A stretch of DNA of 64,000 nucleotides from Stieleria bergensis (GTDB lineage Bacteria > Planctomycetota > Planctomycetia > Pirellulales > Pirellulaceae). This document shows positions 9,118-18,500 of the stretch, in pieces. The stretch spans positions 4,207,521 through 4,271,520 of the forward strand of contig CP036272.1 of NCBI GenBank assembly GCA_007745635.1, in the 5' to 3' direction. Every line of letters begins with the position of its first letter. Position 1 is the stretch's first letter. The notes beneath the pieces were generated by a model that saw only the letters and a list, made by a program, of their open reading frames with translations, made no database searches and was not told the DNA's origin. Both the position numbers and the translations under genes were made by a program.

Positions 9118-10224
9118 CGAGTCCAGTTCTCCTGCCCTCGGGCTTGTGAGGCTGAGTATTGAGGTTGTTGTTGAGCCAACGGTCGCACCGAGACTCGGAA
9201 ACCTTCGCATGCTGTATCGGCCGGCCACTCAAAGCACCTGCGTCCCCGCTTTTCAATCGACACACAAAGCCACTCGACAGCGACCCATCCGAATTGGATG
9301 CCCGGAGCGCAAATTGTTTGCCCAAAGACCGCACCGGTAAGGCGCCAGCGTTGGGAAGCGACGTTCAGGTCGATGACGGAAAATCCGTCCAAAACTCAAC
9401 CAAAGACGACGCTTCAAGTACAGACCGCCCCCGAAACCGTGAAGGACGGCCTGCGGGGATCTAAATTTTTACCGAAAAAATTATTTTTTGTCGAGGTGTG
9501 CCCGAGCACTCTCCCCGCAAAATCACCAGAACCACCCAAAATTCGATCAATTTGGATGCTGATGATGCCCAAGCAAACCGCAGGCCTTAAGAAAGACCCT
9601 CAAAAGGACTGCCCGCGTCACCCGACACAGAACAATCCACTTTGCGATGGATTTCGCGGTGCACACACACAGAACGCCAATCGAAATCCAAATCAGGTGC
9701 CCTTTCGGCCCGAAGTCTGCACGCGTTGGCGCCGCTCATGCAGCTCAGATGGTGAAAAAACGCCATTGCCTCACCGGCGGGCTCCAAAAACTGGAATGCA
9801 GCGACATGAATCGCAAAGCCAGATCCCGCTGCTGCCTCTGCACTTAGTCGCGTTACCGTATTGGCCGGGCGCAGCGTCGTTTCTGCAACTGGTTGGTCCG
9901 GACGCCGAAAAATTCGACGATCAGGCTCCCTGGTGCTCCCTGATCTGCTCAGGGAACCAGAAAACACCGGCACCCGAAAGAATTGATCCGCGGAACGAAT
10001 CGAAGGATTGCGAACCCATTCCAGCAAGCGGAGTCCTATTGGACAGTCCGGTAGCAAACCCACCGAATCTTTGGAATCTTGGCGGTTGGGCCTGGAAAAC
10101 ATCAGCTTGTTTTTGTAACTTGCTGGGCCGGTCACGCACGCGTTGAACGTTGGCATTGCCAACCGATTCATCAATCGCCTTCGCGTCAGTGATCGTCTCC
10201 GCGGGATCTACCACCGCACCCTAC
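9118..10224. other. Long intergenic region, no gene recognised
   Basis: About 1.1 kb between the TPR/alpha-CTD gene and tRNA-Thr. Long frames exist on both strands (for example plus 9298-10146), but their products are Pro/Arg/Ser-rich without motifs, and two overlapping frames on opposite strands both stay open, which suggests composition rather than coding. An A/T-rich patch (about 9461-9490) could hold the promoter of the leftward TPR gene; no convincing boxes were seen. Confidence 0.45.
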
Positions 10225-10297
10225 GCCGACGTAGCTCAGCTGGTAGAGCAAATCATTCGTAATGATTAGGTCGCCGGTTCGAATCCGGCTGTCGGCT
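10225..10297 (+). tRNA. tRNA-Thr (CGU)
   Basis: A 73-nt cloverleaf: acceptor GCCGACG pairing with TGTCGGC (one G-U), D arm GCTCAGCTGGTAGAGC, anticodon stem AATCA/TGATT with loop UUCGUAA, anticodon CGU at 10258-10260, T arm GCCGGTTCGAATCCGGC, discriminator U. CCA is not encoded. It reads ACG codons and stands alone between two intergenic regions. Confidence 0.95.
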
Positions 10298-10670
10298 CTG
10301 ATGGCAGGTCAGCCATCATTCACCACATCAACGCTGCGATTGCCTGCGTTGATAGGCATCGCTTCGTTTGCTGGCGGTCTCCATCGTGGTCCCGGACGGT
10401 CGCCGCTTTTCGAATGCGGCCGATTCTCTTGTGCGTTGGTGCTGAGCCGAGCACTTCTGCTGCTCGTTGGCAGCATGGCTTCGCCAATCCTTACAGGTGG
10501 ACTGCAGCCAAATTTTGCTCCGTCAGACCGGTGAATTTTGTGAAGCCTTGTCAAGCGAAGGCCGATGTCGACACAGACGCATGATGCGCCGTTGGACAGC
10601 AAGGAAGTTTGGGTAGGTTTTCGGAATCGGAAACCGTACATTTGTGACAGCTTCCTTTGGGTGACATCAC
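10298..10670 (+). other. Intergenic region between tRNA-Thr and the exported protein gene
   Basis: About 370 bp. A Rho-independent terminator for the tRNA was not obvious. A leftward frame (10309-10872) runs through it but overlaps the start of the exported-protein gene and has no recognisable product. I see nothing else that I can support. Confidence 0.4.
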
Positions 10671-11534
10671 GTGCAACGATCAAATCTGATTCTGCTGACA
10701 GTGATTGCTGGACTGCTTTTCTCACTGCCATACTTTCGCGTCGCAGCGCCAACACCGGCCCCCACTGAAGCGGCCGTCGATCCGCAGGCGCTTTCGCCAT
10801 CGTCGCTGGAACTCGCGGTGCGCGAATACAACCAAATGGCACAGCCAACGTTCGCCAGCACGGTTTCGGCATCCAACAAGCCGGCCAGCCGACCGACCTA
10901 TCAAGCGCCGCGCCCGTTGACCTACGCAGAAGTCGCCCTGCCGATTCCGCCCGACCCCATTCAGCGACGCAAGTTCAGCGCGTTACATGTCACGGAAACT
11001 CAGCGCGATGAAGCTCCAGAACAAACTGCAGACCGGGCTGCGGCCATCGCACCGCTGCAGACGCTCTCACCCACCAGCGAGCGTTTCCACTCGTCGTCGC
11101 AAACCGAGCTCGCGTTCGAAGAACTCGATCGGATGTTCGCTGAAAAGGAGTTTGTTGCTCAGCCTCAGACCACCGGCCTGAATCACAGCAATGCGATCGC
11201 CGGCGCCAACGCGATCCAGTCAACGCCATCGACACCACGCTCATCCCACTCGCCTGGTAACTTCGCCAGCGCGCGACAAGGACATGCCAACCACAGCGGC
11301 CAGATCATGCCGCTAAGCGAATCAGCGCAGGTGACAATCGGTCCGATGAACGTTAGGCTACAGGCCGACCAGGATTCGAACCAACATCACCCGTTGGCAC
11401 CACCGCTGAACAGTGGCCAGGCAAACGTGACACCAATCGCCTTACCCGTGTTACCGCAAAACGGTGCACGTTCATCAACGGTCGGCTCACAGTCGCGACA
11501 GCGCCCGCGTCATGCGATTCATCAGCCTGACTGA
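10671..11534 (+). CDS. Uncharacterised exported or membrane-anchored protein
   Basis: A 287-residue product starting at GTG 10671. It has a clear hydrophobic N-terminal segment (about residues 5-26, NLILLTVIAGLLFSLPYF), which may be a signal peptide or an anchor. The rest is low-complexity, rich in Pro, Ala, Ser, Gln and Thr, with only a short conserved-looking patch (LAFEELDRMFAEKEF). I cannot assign a family. Reality of the gene rests on the signal segment and the open frame. Its neighbours (tRNA-Thr upstream, lpxK downstream) give no functional hint, and it probably has its own promoter. Confidence 0.55.
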   Translation: MQRSNLILLTVIAGLLFSLPYFRVAAPTPAPTEAAVDPQALSPSSLELAVREYNQMAQPTFASTVSASNKPASRPTYQAPRPLTYAEVALPIPPDPIQRRKFSALHVTETQRDEAPEQTADRAAAIAPLQTLSPTSERFHSSSQTELAFEELDRMFAEKEFVAQPQTTGLNHSNAIAGANAIQSTPSTPRSSHSPGNFASARQGHANHSGQIMPLSESAQVTIGPMNVRLQADQDSNQHHPLAPPLNSGQANVTPIALPVLPQNGARSSTVGSQSRQRPRHAIHQPD

Positions 11535-11595
11535 TCGTTGCGTGCTCGCCCGGTTAGTGAGTCAGCGTGGTTACCGTTGCATCATGCAAATGACT

Positions 11596-11628
11596 CCATG
11601 ATGCCAACGAGCCCATGATGCCAACGAG
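11596..11628 (+). repeat. Tandem duplication, 16-bp unit with 17-bp period
   Basis: CCATGATGCCAACGAG occurs at 11596-11611 and again at 11613-11628, between the exported-protein gene and lpxK. It is probably a slippage product; no function is evident. Confidence 0.8.
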
Positions 11629-11652
11629 ACGTCGTGGACAAACCCGATCAGA

Positions 11653-12792
11653 ATGACTTGTCGCTATGATCCGGGTGCCCCATTGGTGGTCGTAGCGACC
11701 ACTGCATTCGCTTTCCCATCAGGACACCAAGCGTTGGACATTCGAACGGTCATCAGCGGACAAAGGAAAGGCCCCGTTGCAACGTTGCTTCGAATCGGAT
11801 TGCGTTTTCTAACACTCCCCTACGGCATCGCCGTTGGCGCTCGGAATCGACAGTTCGACTCCGGCAAACGTGAAACGATTCGCGTTGACTGCCCTGTCAT
11901 CAGCGTGGGCAACCTGACCACCGGAGGAACGGGAAAAACGCCGATCGTTGCCTATCTAGCTAGCTGGTTCCGCGACCAAGGCATTCGCGTCAGCATTGTC
12001 AGCCGCGGTTATGGTCGCGGTGACGCGGATCACAACGACGAGGCCGAGGAACTCCACCAGCGACTACCTGATGTTCCTCACCTGCAAGATCCCGATCGAG
12101 TCGCATCGGCACAGATCGCGATCGACGAACTAGAAGCACAGATCATCCTGATGGACGATGGTTTCCAACATCGCCGCTTAGGCAGGGATCTCAACATTGT
12201 CCTGATTGATATGACCTGTCCCTTTGGGCACGGCTATCTGCTGCCACGGGGACTGCTTCGTGAACCAATCGCGAGCTTAGCGCGAGCCGATGTCGTGATC
12301 CTTACACGAACCGATCAAGTCTCTGAACAACAGATCCATGCCGTTGAGCAACAGATCAGGAAAACCCATGACTCCGTCCCCGTTATTTACTGCGTGCATC
12401 AACCCAGCGGTCTCCTGCAATCTCCCAGCACCACAAAACGAGCCACTGAATTGAATCAACAGCGGGTCGCCTTGATCAGCGGAATCGGCAACCCGTCGGC
12501 CTTTCGCCAAAGCGTTGTCAGCCTGGGTGCAGAGGTGATCGACGAGTTCATCTTGCCCGACCACGCCCAATACGATGCCCAGACGATGGCGAAATTAGAC
12601 CGATGGGCACAAGCACTCGATTCTGTTGATGCCTTGGTTTGCACACACAAAGACCTCGTCAAGATCCAAAGCGATCGCATCGGCAAAGTGGATCTGTGGG
12701 CGTTGCTAATTGAAGCGGAGCTAGCGAACACGCAGCCGCTAATCCAGCGACTCGAATCTCTCAAGCAACAAGCCATCAACGGCTTGGCCTGA
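11653..12792 (+). CDS. lpxK: Tetraacyldisaccharide 4'-kinase (lipid A synthesis)
   Basis: Adds the 4'-phosphate to the lipid A disaccharide precursor at the cytoplasmic face of the inner membrane. The family landmarks are the amphipathic N-terminal membrane helix (about residues 43-62), the P-loop GNLTTGGTGKTP (Gly-Thr-Gly-Lys-Thr, residues 91-97), SRGYGR, and the DDGFQHRRL motif that follows the Walker B strand. The C-terminal half (RVALISGIGNPSAF, ILPDHAQY) is typical. At 379 residues it is slightly longer than the usual 330-350; the first about 40 codons do not resemble the family, so the true start may be a downstream TTG. No other lpx gene is in the window. It indicates a Gram-negative outer membrane with lipid A. 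Confidence 0.93.
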   Translation: MTCRYDPGAPLVVVATTAFAFPSGHQALDIRTVISGQRKGPVATLLRIGLRFLTLPYGIAVGARNRQFDSGKRETIRVDCPVISVGNLTTGGTGKTPIVAYLASWFRDQGIRVSIVSRGYGRGDADHNDEAEELHQRLPDVPHLQDPDRVASAQIAIDELEAQIILMDDGFQHRRLGRDLNIVLIDMTCPFGHGYLLPRGLLREPIASLARADVVILTRTDQVSEQQIHAVEQQIRKTHDSVPVIYCVHQPSGLLQSPSTTKRATELNQQRVALISGIGNPSAFRQSVVSLGAEVIDEFILPDHAQYDAQTMAKLDRWAQALDSVDALVCTHKDLVKIQSDRIGKVDLWALLIEAELANTQPLIQRLESLKQQAINGLA

Positions 12793-13151
12793 TCATGACT
12801 CGCTTGACGCTCTGCACCAGAGTCTTTTCTAGACACCAGCGATAGCGAGTCCCAAGCAGGGCCAATCGTTTACAAAGATTCGCCATGGCATCACTCAGCC
12901 GGTGTTTGGCGGAGTGAACGGTCGACACAGAGTGGCTCCAATCAAGGCACAGCGCAAGCGGCAAAACAGATTGTGGTTGGACACTTAGTTAGCTACGAGA
13001 CTTTGTATTTTTTCCAAAGAAAATCACTTGATTTTTCACGAGAAAAAGTCGCAAATCAGGGTTCGAAGAGTCCTGTCCGGCTCGCGATTTTCGCTCGATC
13101 CCGAAGCGACATCGTCGCGTTTTCGATGAGAGAAAGTCTCGCCGGAGAGAC
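12793..13151. other. Intergenic region, no gene recognised
   Basis: Between lpxK and the terminator of the leftward Rrf2-type gene. It contains an A/T-rich stretch (about 13000-13050) but no coding signal or RNA structure that I can support. Confidence 0.4.
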
Positions 13152-13193
13152 AAAAAAAGCCAACTCGCCAGTTCAACGAACTGACGAGTTGGC
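13152..13193 (-). terminator. Rho-independent terminator for the Rrf2-type gene
   Basis: On the minus strand GCCAACTCGTCAGTT and AACTGGCGAGTTGGC form a 15-bp stem with one mismatch and a 5-nt loop, followed by TTTTTTTG (13158-13151). It lies about 160 nt after the stop codon of the leftward Rrf2-type gene, the only candidate transcript. Confidence 0.85.
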
Positions 13194-13272
13194 GACTAAA
13201 CTTGAAACGATCCGTCGCCCTGCCGCCCGTGGCTGTGCTGTTTCGCACCACGAGAGAGAGGAATTGTGACCA

Positions 13273-13320
13273 ACCGGCTCAGTTGATTTTCAGCCCCGTA
13301 GAAAATCAACTGAATCCGGT
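13273..13320. repeat. Long imperfect inverted repeat downstream of the Rrf2-type gene
   Basis: ACCGG, 2 nt, CAGTTGATTTTC, a 9-nt loop (AGCCCCGTA), GAAAATCAACTG, 3 nt, CCGGT. The inner 12-bp and outer 5-bp arms are perfect. It sits between the gene's stop (13352) and its T-tailed terminator and has no T-run itself. It could stabilise the mRNA 3' end or be a regulatory or protein-binding dyad. Confidence 0.75.
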
Positions 13321-13351
13321 TGCAATCCATCGACAGCGACTTCAGAGCCGC

Positions 13352-13984
13352 TTACTCTGAACCCTTCAGGAAGCTGCGATCACCGTAGTTCGATCGGGAA
13401 AAGACCTGCCCCATCCGTGGCGTCCCTGGTTTCTGTGCCGTGTGCGACGTCATGCTGGCCGGATAGGTCGGCGTGGGCATCGGTGGCGCGGAAACTGGAG
13501 CGGGCACATAGGCTGGTTGAGCGGCCGTTGTGCTGGGTGTTGAAACAACCCCTGCAGCCGGTGTCTCGGCAGGGGTCCGCGGCGTCAACAAGCGGTTGTT
13601 TTCCAACAGACTTTGAATGGTCAAGGCTGCGAACGTGGCTTCGGTCGCTGAAAAGGCTCGATCTAACTCGTTGTGCAATGATCGCATCTCCTGGAACTGC
13701 TCCAGCCCGTCGGTGCAGGAATCGATGCGCCGCAGCGGGCTAACGGTGTTGATCACCTGCAGGACAGTGATTTCATCCGTAGGACGATTCAGTTCGTATC
13801 CGCCTCCTGGGCCGGGTCGGGAACGCACCAATCCAGACGCAGCCAAATCCTGCAGGACACGAGTGAGGTAGCGGCGCGGCACTTTGGTGTGTTTTGCCAT
13901 ACGATCAGCGGCCTGTGGTTTACCATACTGACTGGCCATAGAAACGACAGCACGGAGAGCGTATTCGGCGGTTTTGGATAGCAT
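13352..13984 (-). CDS. Rrf2-family transcriptional regulator with lost cluster cysteines and Pro-rich tail
   Basis: Winged-helix regulator related to IscR/NsrR. I start at ATG 13984 (MLSKTAEYALRAVV), the classical N-terminus; the 15 codons upstream do not fit the family. The wing-HTH region is well kept (KHTKVPRRYLTRVLQDLAASGLVRSRPGPGGGYEL). Members that hold an Fe-S cluster have three Cys between the dimerisation helices; here only one remains (RIDSCTDGL) and the rest of the loop (EQFQEMRSLH) has none, so a classical [2Fe-2S] site is unlikely. The last about 75 residues form a Pro/Ala/Thr-rich extension absent from normal family members (about 140-160 residues). It is transcribed divergently from a cytochrome c gene, the most likely target. 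A dyad in its own leader suggests autoregulation. Confidence 0.9.
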   Translation of the reverse strand: MLSKTAEYALRAVVSMASQYGKPQAADRMAKHTKVPRRYLTRVLQDLAASGLVRSRPGPGGGYELNRPTDEITVLQVINTVSPLRRIDSCTDGLEQFQEMRSLHNELDRAFSATEATFAALTIQSLLENNRLLTPRTPAETPAAGVVSTPSTTAAQPAYVPAPVSAPPMPTPTYPASMTSHTAQKPGTPRMGQVFSRSNYGDRSFLKGSE

Positions 13985-14004
13985 GTGGGGCCCCAAATAA
14001 ATTT

Positions 14005-14021
14005 GACTACTAAAACTAGAC
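14005..14021. promoter_or_regulatory. Possible Rrf2-type operator dyad
   Basis: GACTACTAAAACTAGAC is a near-perfect dyad (GACTA, 7 nt, TAGAC) 21-37 bp upstream of the Rrf2-type ATG, in the divergent spacer with the cytochrome gene. IscR type 1 sites carry similar GACT/AGTC half-sites. The assignment is inference from sequence and position. Confidence 0.4.
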
Positions 14022-14165
14022 ACCTGCATTCACAAATATTGAATTACCAGACCCACTTGGCAGGCTCTCACGTGCGTCCTGTAAAAAGTGTATGCACGTT
14101 ATCTTTTACGTCCCTTCAACCTTGTCGGTGATTTCAATCCCATTGTCGCCACACCCTGAATCAGC

Positions 14166-15470
14166 ATGCGTTCCATAACGTTTCTAACGATCCGATTGAT
14201 TACCGTTTCCCTCATGTTTTTGCCGGGGGTTTCGGCCATCGCTCAAGTGACTCACTTTGAACGCCCACCCATTGACTACAACAATGCGCCGGTAAACGAT
14301 CCCGTCGCTCAGCTTGCCAAGCGGTTAGCGTCTGGGGAAACCAAACTGGAATACAAACCAACGTTGGGTTACCTGCATGCAGTACTAGAAGAACTGAACA
14401 TTCCTGTTGAGTCGCAAACGTTGGTGTTTAGTAAAACCAGTCTGCAGTTAATGCGGATCTCACCAAAACATCCCCGGGCTATCTACTTTAATGACGATAT
14501 CTATGTCGGTTACTGCGACAACGGCGACGTACTGGAGTTTGCCGCAACCGACAAACAGCAGGGTGCAATTTTCTACACCATCAGTCAAAAAGAATCCGCC
14601 ACCCCGAAGATCGTCCGCGACCGAGGGAACTGCCTAGCCTGCCATGCATCAAGTCGCACACAGAACGTTCCCGGCTATCTGGTCCGCAGCGTGTTCCCGG
14701 ACGCCTCCGGGCAACCTCGCTATGGAAACGGTACTTATCTGACCGACCATACCAGTGACTTTGAAAAGCGTTGGGGAGGCTGGTACGTCACGGGGACTCA
14801 CGGATCGATGCGGCATATGGGCAATACCATTAGCAAAGGCAGCGAAATGGATTTCGACCGCGAATCCGGTGCCAATGCCACTTCGCTGGACGGCAAATTC
14901 GCCCCATCACACTACCTCTCTGCACACAGTGACATCGTAGCATTGATGGTGTTGGAGCATCAAACCCAGATGCACAACGCCATTACGCAGGCCAACTTTG
15001 AAACGCGAATGGCTTTAGCACAGTCACAGCAGATGAATAAACTGCTGGATCGCCCCGCCGATCACGTCAGTGAGAGTGCTCAGCGGCGAATCAAAGCCGT
15101 TGTCGACAACGTGTTGGATTATCTTCTGATGTGCGATGAATTCCCGCTCACGGACAAAGTCCAAGGCACATCGACCTATGCCGAATCCTTTGCCAAACAG
15201 GGACCGGTTGACTCTGCAGGCCGCTCGCTGCGGCAATTGAACCTGACCTCGCGCTTGTTTGAATACCCTTGTAGCTACCTGATCTACTCCCCCGCGTTCG
15301 AGGGTTTGCCGGATCAGGTTCGCCAACCGATTCTACAACGGTTGCAAGAGATTCTGAACGCTACGCAGCCCGAGCAGAAATACTCGCACCTTGACGCAGC
15401 AACCCGACAGGCCATCGATCAGATCTTAATCGCCACGCACCCAGAGTATGCCGCCTTGACCGACGGTTAG
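14166..15470 (+). CDS. Exported monoheme cytochrome c domain protein
   Basis: A 434-residue protein with an N-terminal signal peptide (MRSITFLTIRLITVSLMFLPGVSAIAQ). A single covalent heme-binding motif CLACH lies at residues 156-160, inside a domain that reads like an uncharacterised family common in planctomycetes (KHPRAIYFNDDIYVGYC before it; PGYLVRSVFPDASGQPRYG after it). The second half is helical with no further CxxCH. It is probably periplasmic and involved in electron transfer or heme sensing; the enzyme activity is unknown. It is divergent from the Rrf2-type regulator with a 181-bp shared spacer, so control by that regulator is likely. The heme motif is certain; the domain name is not. 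Confidence 0.8.
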   Translation: MRSITFLTIRLITVSLMFLPGVSAIAQVTHFERPPIDYNNAPVNDPVAQLAKRLASGETKLEYKPTLGYLHAVLEELNIPVESQTLVFSKTSLQLMRISPKHPRAIYFNDDIYVGYCDNGDVLEFAATDKQQGAIFYTISQKESATPKIVRDRGNCLACHASSRTQNVPGYLVRSVFPDASGQPRYGNGTYLTDHTSDFEKRWGGWYVTGTHGSMRHMGNTISKGSEMDFDRESGANATSLDGKFAPSHYLSAHSDIVALMVLEHQTQMHNAITQANFETRMALAQSQQMNKLLDRPADHVSESAQRRIKAVVDNVLDYLLMCDEFPLTDKVQGTSTYAESFAKQGPVDSAGRSLRQLNLTSRLFEYPCSYLIYSPAFEGLPDQVRQPILQRLQEILNATQPEQKYSHLDAATRQAIDQILIATHPEYAALTDG

Positions 15471-15586
15471 CACCAGCAGCAACGTTGAGTGCTAATTGGT
15501 GCGTGCAAGCATGGCAGCCTACTAGCCAGTCCTGGTTCGAGGAAACCGCAGGATCGGCAAGAATGAAAAACACGCTTGCGACGTGA

Positions 15587-18500
15587 TTAACCCGCGTCCT
15601 TGTAGAACGCGATCTCGTCATCCCCATCGCCGTCCCAGTCGCCAATCACGAGCTGACTATCGACATGCTCTGGTGGAATCTCAATGCGTTGATCGGCGGC
15701 CGTTAAACGGCGATCGCCATCAGAGTCGATGATAATCTGTCCGCCGCGGACAATCGCAATGTCATCCAGGCCGTCGCCATCAAAGTCACCGACCACAGGC
15801 CGATCACCCGCTTGTCCATATTCGAAAGCGCGTTCGCCTTGCAGTTGTCGCCCATCGCCTTCGAGGTCCAACATCCACGAACCGTTATTAAACACACCGA
15901 TCTGGTCGACCCCGTCACCGTTCCAATCACCGACAACGGGAATGTCAGCGGCTTGGCCGAACCGAAACACGTGATCCACGGCGTCGGTTCGCAAATCACC
16001 TTGATCACTGCGTTGCAGCACGCGTTTGTTTTGGCGGACCACCTGACCATTGGCATCGGTTTCTTCTGCGGCGATCAACTGATGCTGGAAGCGGTTTTCG
16101 ATTTTTCGACGATATTGATTCGCTGGATCTGGCAAACCGGCGTCCATTCGAATGCGCAACTCATCGCCGTCCCAGCGAGCTCCATAGATCCCGACGTCGT
16201 CCTTTCCGTCACCATCCCAGTCACCGACCACGGGCACGTCATAGGTAGTGCCAAGGACGACCCAGAGATCGCTACTGTCCCAGAAACCATTCCCGTTGAC
16301 ATCGATATACCAAACGCCACCGACATAGATCAGCACTTCATCACTGCCATCGCCGTCGAAGTCACCTGAGCGGGCAATGGCAAACTCATCGCCCAGCGTG
16401 AACGCCGAGGCTTGCTCGATGACATCGGTGTCGGAGCTCAGAAAACTCCACTGCCCCAGGTCATGCGGGGCATCAAAGTCTGGCCGTCGATTGCCAATGT
16501 CGCCCTGCCCTGTGGAGACCACGCGGAAAGCCGACCCCGCTTGCTGACCGCCGCGAGGGAAACCACCGTTGATGACACTGAGGTGCCAGACAACATACTG
16601 CTCTCCGCCGTAGATCGCTGGCGGCTGAATCTCGTCAGGGATCAAGGCACTGTAGAGAAGCGGAGTGCGTGGAATGTCCTGATACACCGGCCCCAGCAAA
16701 CGCGGTGGACGCGTCGGTTCCGGTTCCAGAATTGTCACCGGCGGTGGTGGCGTGACCACCACTTGAACTTCGCTGAAGTTGTTTTCCGTGGAAGTCTCAC
16801 CGGCAGCCACCATGACGCCAACAATTGCGTCGCCATCATATTCGATTGGAACGGCGTCCAAACGCAGCAACTCAGCGGAGGTGTAGGAGTGAACAACATT
16901 GTCGGACAATCCGCCAGTGGTTCCCGAGGTCTCTAGAAAGTCAAGGTAGTCGTCCGGGTGCGTTTGCAACAGCATGTAGTCGCCGGGACGTAGCCCAACA
17001 AACTGATAATAGCCCGCATCGTCGGTGAACGTCACGGTGGACTCATTCGCCCCTGCAAGCAAATCCTCGTCGGACAACGAGCGCCCATCCGCATGCCGCA
17101 ATTCAATTCGCACACCTGCGATTGGCGCATCATCTTCGCTGCGAAGACCATCTCGCCTGTCCAGCAGATCACTGAACGCTAGCTCTTCTTCGGATTCGAT
17201 CGTCGGTCCATCTTGAAAGACGAACCCAGAGATCATCGCGGGCGGAAGTTCAGGAAAGTCGTAGCCGACCGCGTGATCGCCACTGTTGAGCACAATGAAC
17301 GTGATCGTGTCGTCCTGCGTGACCTGGCCTCCACTGGTTCCGATCAGCTGCCCACTGTGGAAGTATCCACTGGGCTGTAATTCTGTCACGCCGAACGTTC
17401 CAGGCGTCAGGCTCTCAAAGCGGTACACGCCCTGGCTATCGGTCAGCGTGCTTTGCAACACCTGTTGATTCTCGTCGCGCAACTCGACGGTGACGCCTTC
17501 GATGCCGAATTCCGCTTGGTCACGGACCTGGTCGTCGTTGTTGTCCGACCACACCTGCCCTTGAATGGACACAGCCTGGACTTCGCTGAACACGTAGTCC
17601 GTCCCTTCAGCGCCGGGAGACAACGAAACCTGCACGGTGTTTGCATCCAAGACCAGTCCGCCTTCCGATCCAAGTTCCGCACAACCGTCGAGGTAACCCT
17701 CTGGTTGAACCTCCATCAACGTATAGGAACCCGCAGGCAGGTTATCGAACAGATATTGGCCCGACTGATCGGTCACACTTGTCGCGACCAATCCATTGCC
17801 GTCATGCAGTTCGATCGTGACTCCAGCAATGGCCGGTTCACCCTGCTCCCAAATGCAATCCTCGTCCAGATCCAGATAAACCGCACCGGCGACGGTGACG
17901 CCGGGCTCTTCGCAGAAGTCATAGTTCAGACCCTCCTGTCCAGATTCGATATCAATCTGGTTGATCTGATTCACTCCACGAACCCCGCCCAGGCTGCCCG
18001 GCGTGGCGCTACGATCGTAGTATCCGCTGGGCTGATCCTGGACAACGGTGTATCGTCCCGGGCTCAGCCCCTCAAAACGATAAATCCCCTCGTCATTTGT
18101 TTCGGCCTCTGCGACCTGCGTCCCCGATTCGTCAAGCAAACGGATCATGACTCCGGAAAGCGCCATCTCGCCGGGATCAAACACGCAGTCGCGATCGAGA
18201 TCCGCGTGCACCATGCCGCTGATCGAACCAGGCAACAATTCGCCGAAGTCATAGTTGACTGCCGCCAATCCCTGAGCAATCACAATGCTGGTAAACTGTT
18301 CTTGGCCGACTGTTCCGGTGGGTGATCCATTGACCGAACCGAGTGATTCTTTGCCATCCAAGTAGGCGACCGGTTGCTGCTGTCGAACTTGATAATTCCC
18401 GGCCGGTAGCTGATCAAATCGATATTGACCCGCTGAATCCGTAGTTGTGGTGGAGATCTGAGTGCCATTTTCATCGTGCAAACTGATCAACACGTCGGCG

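Noticed and set aside
9298-10146. 282-codon plus-strand frame in the long intergenic region
   Set aside because: Pro/Lys/Arg-rich without motifs, overlapped by a long leftward frame; no ribosome binding site.
9587-10174. 195-codon minus-strand frame in the same region
   Set aside because: Same reasoning; composition typical of an antisense or non-coding stretch.
12973-13269. 98-codon plus-strand frame between lpxK and the Rrf2-type gene
   Set aside because: Runs through the leftward terminator; no motif.
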